In this document: positions 58,723 through 64,000 of the stretch, piece by piece
Position numbering within the stretch: position 1 is the first letter of the stretch
Layout of the letters: each line of letters begins with the position of its first letter
Origin: Lentzea xinjiangensis
GTDB taxonomy: Bacteria > Actinomycetota > Actinomycetes > Mycobacteriales > Pseudonocardiaceae
Reading direction: 5' to 3'
Assembly (NCBI RefSeq): GCF_900110955.1
Contig: NZ_FOFR01000002.1
Location: forward strand, 558,001-622,000
Length of the DNA stretch: 64,000 nt
Translations under genes and position numbers: made by a program
Notes under the pieces: model-generated
Database searches by the model: none
What the model saw: the letters and a program-made list of their open reading frames with translations, nothing else
What the model was told of the DNA's origin: nothing

Positions 58723-58741
58723 GTCTGGAAAGTTAACAGAC
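58723..58741 (+). promoter_or_regulatory. Candidate autoregulatory operator of the ROK gene
   Basis: GTCTG, 9 bases (GAAAGTTAA), CAGAC. It borders the AGGAG ribosome site of the ROK gene, so binding would block transcription or translation start. Confidence 0.45.
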
Positions 58742-58754
58742 AGGAGCGGACCGA

Positions 58755-59966
58755 ATGCGCGCCGGGAGCCCACGACTGCTGCGGGAGATCAACGACCGCG
58801 CCGCCGTCGAGGCCCTGCTGCGCAACGGCCCGCTGACCAGGTCGGAGCTGGAGGGCCTGATCGGCCTGTCCAAGCCGGCGACCGCACAGCTCCTCACCCG
58901 GCTGGAGACCGCCGGCACCGTGGTCCGCGACGGACTGCGCGGTGGCGGGCGCGGACCCCGTGCCCAGCTCTGGTCGGTCAACGGGACACTGGCCCACGTC
59001 GCCGCCGTCGACCTCACGCCCGAGACGGTCGACATCGCGGTCGCGGACATCTCCGGCGCCGTGCTCACCGAGCACCGGGCGCCGATGCCCGCGAGGCACG
59101 GCGTGCTCGACGCGTTCGTCAGCGCGGTGGGCAAGGCGTGCGCGCGGGCGGGCCTGAGCGCCGACGAGCTGCTGCACGTCGTGGTGGGCTGCCCGGGAGC
59201 GGTGAACCCCGCGAACGGCGAGCTCGCCTACGCGCCGCACCTGCCCGGCTGGAGCGGTTTCGACCTGCCAGGCCGGCTGCGCGAGCGGCTCGCGACCTCG
59301 GTGAGCGTCGAGAACGACGTCAACCTGGTCGCACTGGAGGAGATGATCGCCGGACGGGCCACCGGGGTGCGCGACTTCGTCGTCATGTGGCCCGCCGACC
59401 TCGTCGGCGCCGCCGTCGTGATCAACGGGGCGCTGCTGCGCGGCGCCTCCGGCGGCGCGGGTGAGATCGACGGGCTGATGATCCCCGACCGCGCGGTCGC
59501 CGGCACCGGCACCGACCGCTCCGGCGGCACGTACGGGGAGCTGCTCAGCAGCGCGTCGATCTGCCGGCTCGCCAGGGCTCACGGGCTCGCCGCGCGCGAC
59601 GGCCACGGCGCCGTGCGCAAGGCGCTCGCCGCGGGGCCCGCGGGCCGGGAGTTCCTGGGTGATCTCGCCAGACGCATCGCCACGGGCGTGGCGGGCGTCG
59701 TCGCGGTGCTCGACCCGGAGCTCGTCCTCCTGTCCGGCGACATCGCCCAGGCAGGCGGGACCACGCTGAACGACCTCGTTGCCGCGGAACTGCGGCAACT
59801 GGTGGTGCCGAGGACACCCGTCCAGCTCGCGCTGGTGACCGGGAAACCGGTGCGCAGCGGCGCACTGCACTCGGCGCTGGCCGTCGCACGCGAGCAGGTG
59901 TTCGGCCTGCCGGCGGCCACCACGGCTCCATTCCGCGGCCCTGCGGTCGCCGGGTCCCCACGTTGA
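58755..59966 (+). CDS. ROK-family transcriptional regulator
   Basis: 403 aa. N-terminal winged helix (residues ~15-65; GPLTRSELEGLIGLSKPATAQ), then a ROK sugar-kinase-like domain with VAAVDLTPETVDIAV and GCPGAVNP. The usual ROK zinc motif (GHxxxxxxxCxCGxxGC) is missing: the expected region has GTDRSGGTYGELLSSASI instead. It precedes an SBP-permease-permease operon by 16 bp, so it is its probable regulator. Effector sugar unknown. Confidence 0.92.
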   Translation: MRAGSPRLLREINDRAAVEALLRNGPLTRSELEGLIGLSKPATAQLLTRLETAGTVVRDGLRGGGRGPRAQLWSVNGTLAHVAAVDLTPETVDIAVADISGAVLTEHRAPMPARHGVLDAFVSAVGKACARAGLSADELLHVVVGCPGAVNPANGELAYAPHLPGWSGFDLPGRLRERLATSVSVENDVNLVALEEMIAGRATGVRDFVVMWPADLVGAAVVINGALLRGASGGAGEIDGLMIPDRAVAGTGTDRSGGTYGELLSSASICRLARAHGLAARDGHGAVRKALAAGPAGREFLGDLARRIATGVAGVVAVLDPELVLLSGDIAQAGGTTLNDLVAAELRQLVVPRTPVQLALVTGKPVRSGALHSALAVAREQVFGLPAATTAPFRGPAVAGSPR

Positions 59967-59982
59967 TCGAGAAGGAGTGCAC

Positions 59983-61320
59983 ATGCGCAAGCACACCCGT
60001 GCTGCCTTGCTCTGCGTCGCCGCAGGAATGGCTACAGCGCTGACCCTCACCGCGTGCGCGGCGGGCAAGGGCGGCGGCGCGAGCTCCGACGCCGCGGCTG
60101 CTCCTGGCAAGGACGACAAGCTGACCCTCACGGTCTGGAGCAACTACGCCGACCGCGAGTACGAAGAGGTCACCAAGGCCCTCAAGACGTTCAACCGGAA
60201 GTTCCCGAACATCGAGATCAAGCACGAGGGCTCGCAGGACGACGACAAGATCACCGCGGGCATCCGGTCGGGCAACACGCCCGACGTCGCGCTGTCGTTC
60301 ACCACCGACAACATCGGGCAGTTCTGCTCCTCCGGCGCGTTCCAGCCGCTGAAGGCCTACATCGACCGCGACAAGGTCGACATGGAGCAGATCAGCCCCG
60401 CCGTCCGCGAGTACACCGAGTACAAGGGCAACCGCTGCGCGATGCCCATGCTCACCGACGTCTACGCCATGTACTACAACAAGGACCTGCTGGCGGGCGC
60501 CGGCGTCACGACCCCGCCGAAGACGCTCGACGAGCTGTACGACGCGGCCGTGAAGGCGACCAGGAAGGCGCCGAACGGTGACATCGAGGTCGCGGGCTAC
60601 CTGCCCACGATGGGCTTCTACGCCAACCGCCCGACCATCCTCGCGCCGTCGTTCGGCGCGGAGTGGGAGAAGGACGGCAAGTCCTCGCTCGCGAGCTCGC
60701 CCGGCTTCACCGAGATGATGACGTTCCAGAAGAAGCTCGTCGACTTCTACGGCTACGACCGGCTGGAGCGCTTCCGCGCGGGCCTCGGCCAGGAGTACTC
60801 GGCCGACCACGCGTTCCACCAGGGCAAGATCGCGATGATGATCGACGGCGAGTACCGGACCGCCTTCCTCAAGGCGCAGGCGCCGCAGGTCAAGTTCGGC
60901 ACGGCACCGTTCCCGACCTGGAAGCCCGCCGACTACGGCACCGCGTTCACCACCGGCACGATCATGGGCATCCCCAAGGGCGCCAAGAACCCCGGCGCCG
61001 CGTGGGAGCTGATCAAGCACCTGTCGTTCGACACCGACACGATCGTCGACCTCTCGAACGCCATCAAGAACGTCCCGAGCACCAAGGCCGCCATGGACAG
61101 CCCGAAGCTCGAGGTGGACGAGCAGTTCAAGACGTTCATCGACCTCGCCAGGAGCGACAAGCTCAAGGGCAACCCCGTCACCCCCATCGGGGACGCGCAC
61201 ATCAAGGCCGTCACCGACTTCTCGGTCTCCTACCAGTCCGGCAAGGTCGCGGACCTCGCCGCGGGCCTGAAGGAAGTCGACAAGAACATCGACGACCAGA
61301 TCGCCAAGAGCGGCAAGTAG
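59983..61320 (+). CDS. Extracellular sugar-binding lipoprotein (ROK-linked transporter)
   Basis: 445 aa. ATG 59983 is chosen (AAGGAG five bases upstream) over GTG 59977. Lipobox LTAC with Cys25. MalE-type fold with LTVWSNYADREYEEV and VALSFTTDNIGQFC. It delivers sugar to the two permeases that follow. It is not obviously close to the DasA-like proteins. Its substrate is unknown. Confidence 0.93.
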   Translation: MRKHTRAALLCVAAGMATALTLTACAAGKGGGASSDAAAAPGKDDKLTLTVWSNYADREYEEVTKALKTFNRKFPNIEIKHEGSQDDDKITAGIRSGNTPDVALSFTTDNIGQFCSSGAFQPLKAYIDRDKVDMEQISPAVREYTEYKGNRCAMPMLTDVYAMYYNKDLLAGAGVTTPPKTLDELYDAAVKATRKAPNGDIEVAGYLPTMGFYANRPTILAPSFGAEWEKDGKSSLASSPGFTEMMTFQKKLVDFYGYDRLERFRAGLGQEYSADHAFHQGKIAMMIDGEYRTAFLKAQAPQVKFGTAPFPTWKPADYGTAFTTGTIMGIPKGAKNPGAAWELIKHLSFDTDTIVDLSNAIKNVPSTKAAMDSPKLEVDEQFKTFIDLARSDKLKGNPVTPIGDAHIKAVTDFSVSYQSGKVADLAAGLKEVDKNIDDQIAKSGK

Positions 61321-61331
61321 GGACCCGCGCG

Positions 61332-62306
61332 ATGACCGCCACGCTCGGCGCGAGGCCCGCCCCCGGCAGGGGGCGGGCCCGTGCCCGCCACCGCCTCGCC
61401 GTGCTCGGGTTCATGGCCCCGGCACTCATCGGCTTCGTCCTGTTCTTCGGCTACCCGCTGGTCGCCACGGTCGTCTTCAGCTTCACGAAGTACGACCTGA
61501 TCAACGCGCCGGAGTTCAACGGCCTCGACAACTACGCGTTCATGCTCAAGGACCCCCTGCTCACCAAGGCGATCACGAACACGCTGTGGTTCGTCGTGGT
61601 GCTCACGATCGCGCGCACGGTGTTCGCGCTGGGCGTGGCGTCGGTCATCGCTCGTCTCAGGTCGGGCGTCGGGCTGATCCGGACGCTCTGCTACCTGCCG
61701 TCGCTCGCGCCGCCGGTGGCCGCGACGCTCGTGTTCTTCATGGTGCTGCGCCCCAACGGCGGTCCGGTGGACAGCCTGCTCGGGGTCTTCGGGATCGACT
61801 CCCCGCTGTGGTTCTCCGACCCGGCGTGGGCCAAACCCGGCATCACCGCGATCATGCTGTGGATCTCCGGCGACCTGATGATCATCATCCTGGCCGCGAT
61901 CCTCGACGTCCCCCAGGAGCAGTACGAGGCCGCCGAGCTCGACGGCGCCGGCCCGATCCGCCGCTGGTGGCACGTCACCCTGCCGACGATCTCCCCCGTG
62001 CTGCTCTTCGGCGTCGTGAACTCGGTGATCCTCGCGCTTCAGCTCTTCACGCAGGCGGTCGTCGCGGGGTCGGCCGGCTCGGGAGCGGCGGACGCGACCG
62101 GCTCGACCAAGTACCTCGGCTTCCCGGACAACTCCACGCTGACGTTCCCGGTCTACCTCTACACACAGGGCTTCCGCTACTTCGACATGGGCTACGCGGC
62201 CGCGATGGCCACCGTCCTGTTCGTCATCTCGTTCGCCGTGACCATCGTGCTGGTCCAGCGGATGCGCAAGAACTCCACCGCCGAGGAAGGAGGCCCGGGA
62301 GCATGA
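61332..62306 (+). CDS. Sugar ABC transporter permease (MalF-like)
   Basis: 324 aa with about six membrane helices; EAA loop YEAAELDGAGPIRRWW. N-terminus basic (GRGRARARHRLAVLG). Its stop overlaps the next permease start (ATGA). No ATPase is present; a shared MsiK-type ATPase is likely. Confidence 0.93.
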   Translation: MTATLGARPAPGRGRARARHRLAVLGFMAPALIGFVLFFGYPLVATVVFSFTKYDLINAPEFNGLDNYAFMLKDPLLTKAITNTLWFVVVLTIARTVFALGVASVIARLRSGVGLIRTLCYLPSLAPPVAATLVFFMVLRPNGGPVDSLLGVFGIDSPLWFSDPAWAKPGITAIMLWISGDLMIIILAAILDVPQEQYEAAELDGAGPIRRWWHVTLPTISPVLLFGVVNSVILALQLFTQAVVAGSAGSGAADATGSTKYLGFPDNSTLTFPVYLYTQGFRYFDMGYAAAMATVLFVISFAVTIVLVQRMRKNSTAEEGGPGA

Positions 62307-63196
62307 CCGCCACGCTGACCAAACCACCGGTCGACGCACCAGCGGACCCGGTGCGGCCGCGCCGCGAGCGCAACGCCGGCGGCCTCCTGCACTGGGTCGC
62401 CACGCACGCGATCGGCCTCGCACTCGGCCTGATGTTCGCCACGCCCGTCGTGTTCGTCTTCCTCACCGCGGTGATGTCGGACGACCAGGCGTTCACCGCG
62501 GACCTGTGGCCGCGCGAGTGGCACTGGGAGAACTTCGTCGAGGTCTTCGACAAGGCCCCGCTGCTGCGGTACCTGGTCAACAGCCTCACCTACTCGCTGC
62601 TCGCGACGCTCGGCATGCTGATCTCGTCGATCCCCGCCGCCTACGCGCTGGCGAAGCTGCGGTGGCGCGGGCGGAACGTGGCCTTCCTGCTCGTCATCGG
62701 CGCGATGATGCTGCCGCCGCAGGTCGTGGCCGTGCCGCTGTACGACACCTGGTCCTCGCTGGGCCTGACGGGCACGCTGTGGCCGTTGATCGTGCCGTAC
62801 TTCCTGTTCGACGCGTTCAGCATCTTCCTGCTGCGCCAGTTCATGCTCACCATCCCGCAGTCCTACGTGGACGCCGCGCGGGTGGACGGCTGCTCGGAGT
62901 TCCAGACGCTGGTGCGGATCATCGTGCCGATGGCCAAGCCCGGCATCGCGGCCACGGCGCTGTTCTGCTTCCTCTTCACCTGGAACGACTACTTCGGTCC
63001 GCTGCTCTACACCGGCGAGGTCAAGGACCAGTGGACGTTGTCGCTGGCGCTGGCGACGTTCAAGGGCATGCACATCGTGCAGTGGAACTCGTCGATGGCG
63101 GTGACGTTCCTGACGATGATCCCGGCCGTCGTGCTCTTCGTCTTCGCCCAGAAGTCGTTCGTCAAGGGAATCACGTTCACGGGAGTCAAGGGTTGA
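62303..63196 (+). CDS. Sugar ABC transporter permease (MalG-like)
   Basis: 297 aa with six membrane helices; EAA loop VDAARVDGCSEFQTL and C-terminus GITFTGVKG, typical of complete family members. The last 11 bp overlap the stop of the TnpB gene on the other strand, so the insertion abuts the gene without truncating it. Confidence 0.93.
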   Translation: MTATLTKPPVDAPADPVRPRRERNAGGLLHWVATHAIGLALGLMFATPVVFVFLTAVMSDDQAFTADLWPREWHWENFVEVFDKAPLLRYLVNSLTYSLLATLGMLISSIPAAYALAKLRWRGRNVAFLLVIGAMMLPPQVVAVPLYDTWSSLGLTGTLWPLIVPYFLFDAFSIFLLRQFMLTIPQSYVDAARVDGCSEFQTLVRIIVPMAKPGIAATALFCFLFTWNDYFGPLLYTGEVKDQWTLSLALATFKGMHIVQWNSSMAVTFLTMIPAVVLFVFAQKSFVKGITFTGVKG

Positions 63197-64000
63197 CTTC
63201 CTCCCGCTCGTGCACGAGGAGATTCCCACGGCTCGCGCCGCGGGGTTTCTGCTTCGTCGCCGACAGCCCGCCCGGAGTGTTCCGTTGAGGTCTTACACCG
63301 GCTCCACAGACCGACACCGCCAGCCCCGCGGCCAAGATGTTGCGTGCCGCGTTCACGTCCCGATCATGGGTCGTGCCGCAGCCACAGGTCCACGTGCGCA
63401 CGTGCAGCGGCATCGTCGGCGCGAGCACGCCGCAGATCGAGCACAGCTTGGACGACGGGAACCAGCGATCAACCACGATCACTTGCCGTCCGTACCAGCC
63501 GGCTTTGTACTCCAGCAACTGCCGGAACTGTCGCCATCCCGCGTCACCGATGGCGCGGGCCAGGCTCCGGTTGCGAACCATGTTGGACACGGCCAGGTCC
63601 TCGATCACGAGCGTTTGGGTCTCACGCACGAGCCGAGTGGTGACCTTGTGCAGGAAGTCCGATCGCCGGTCGGCGATCCGGGCGTGCACGCGAGCGACTC
63701 CGACGCGTGCCCTGGCCCGGTTGCGGCTGCCCTTCTGCTTGCGGCACAGGGCTCGCTGGGCCCTCGCCAGCGCGGTCCGGTCCCGGCGTCCGTGCCGGGG
63801 ATTGCCGATCTTCTCGCCGGTCGACAGCACCAGCAGGTGATCGATGCCGACGTCGATCCCGACCACGGAATCCACCACGGGCAGCGGAGTCACGCTCGGG
63901 TCTTCGCACAGCATGGACACGAACCAGCGGCCTGCCGCGTCCCGCGACACGGTCACCGTCGAGGGCACTGCCCCCTCGGGCAGTGGCCGCGACCAACGGA
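63186..64000 (-). CDS. tnpB: TnpB (OrfB) of an IS200/IS605-family element, N-terminus outside window
   Basis: At least 271 aa; the frame is open through the window end (RPLPEGAVPSTVTVSRDAAG), so the 5' part is missing. RuvC nuclease residues: Asp in VVGIDVGIDHLL, Glu in LVIEDLAVSNM, Asp in THDRDVNAARNI. The zinc ribbon is CSICG with a later CGCG. Known TnpB proteins are RNA-guided nucleases that use an omega RNA from the right end of the element. The catalytic residues are intact here. No tnpA is visible in the window. Confidence 0.93.
   Translation of the reverse strand, partial: RWSRPLPEGAVPSTVTVSRDAAGRWFVSMLCEDPSVTPLPVVDSVVGIDVGIDHLLVLSTGEKIGNPRHGRRDRTALARAQRALCRKQKGSRNRARARVGVARVHARIADRRSDFLHKVTTRLVRETQTLVIEDLAVSNMVRNRSLARAIGDAGWRQFRQLLEYKAGWYGRQVIVVDRWFPSSKLCSICGVLAPTMPLHVRTWTCGCGTTHDRDVNAARNILAAGLAVSVCGAGVRPQRNTPGGLSATKQKPRGASRGNLLVHEREEVNP
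63197..64000 (-). mobile_element. IS200/IS605-type element (right end inside window, left end beyond)
   Basis: The right end is placed near GGAAGTCAA (63205-63197 on the minus strand), next to a perfect hairpin at 63207-63218 inside the last tnpB codons. The element extends past 64000. The exact boundary is estimated from the hairpin and the usual TCAA-like end, not from an empty-site comparison. Confidence 0.6.
63207..63218 (-). ncRNA. Right-end hairpin, probable 3' part of an omega RNA
   Basis: CTCGTGCACGAG, a perfect 12-bp palindrome within GGGAATCTCCTCGTGC... on the minus strand, typical of subterminal IS605 right-end hairpins. In characterised systems the omega RNA overlaps the tnpB 3' end and its guide is the flanking host sequence. 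Confidence 0.5.

Overview
This is a roughly 70% GC actinobacterial chromosome segment. The core gene order mirrors the Mycobacterium tuberculosis block Rv0414c to Rv0440 (thiE, thiO-thiS-thiG, thiD, thiC, def, DUF3263, LytR_C, cdc48-like AAA, pssA, psd, moeA2, groEL2). The flanks carry Streptomyces-like amino-sugar genes, XRE/DUF397 and subtilase genes. A Pseudonocardiaceae-type host (Lentzea, Saccharothrix, Actinosynnema-like) is the best inference; no rRNA, tRNA or CRISPR was seen.

Layout. 1-2.9 kb: a sugar ABC transporter and a CutC-family gene, both next to DasR-type palindromes (dre sites). 3.2-4.3 kb: an ECF sigma factor with a partner ORF. 4.7-13.4 kb: groEL2 with two tandem CIRCE operators, a Ser/Thr kinase, a cold-shock protein, an AIM24 protein, moeA, an M48 protease, psd and pssA. 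13.2-15.5 kb: a foreign, partly low-GC island holding a broken HINT-domain toxin, two unrelated immunity-type genes and a second diverged copy of the pssA tail. 15.8-22 kb: CDC48-like AAA ATPase, LytR_C, DUF3263, peptide deformylase, an aldo/keto reductase, LysE and a zinc-ribbon protein. 22-28 kb: thiamin synthesis under two TPP riboswitches. 28-33.8 kb: a DODA-type dioxygenase, a secreted S1 protease, two tandem PLP dehydratases and an MFS exporter.

33.8-41.7 kb is the amino-sugar locus: dasR, divergent dasABC, a GH3 N-acetylglucosaminidase, a SIS-domain deaminase and nagA, with dre sites at the dasA and nagA promoters. Together with the 1-2.9 kb genes it forms one predicted DasR regulon for import and breakdown of chitobiose and GlcNAc. 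Neither transporter encodes its ATPase, so a shared MsiK-type ATPase elsewhere is expected. 41.7-44.3 kb holds an FCD regulator, a LysR regulator and dapA. 44.4-53 kb is a nine-gene L-fucose operon: an RbsABC-type importer plus mutarotase, dehydrogenase, lactonase, L-fuconate dehydratase, SDR and diketo-acid hydrolase, predicted to give pyruvate and lactate.

53-58.6 kb: a large secreted subtilase, a GlcNAc-kinase-like protein, an XRE(DUF5753)-DUF397 pair and a DUF3159 membrane protein. 58.7-63.2 kb: a ROK-regulated sugar transporter. At the right edge a TnpB gene (IS200/IS605 family), cut by the window end, abuts the last permease.

All calls come from reading the sequence and from remembered family features; no database search was run.
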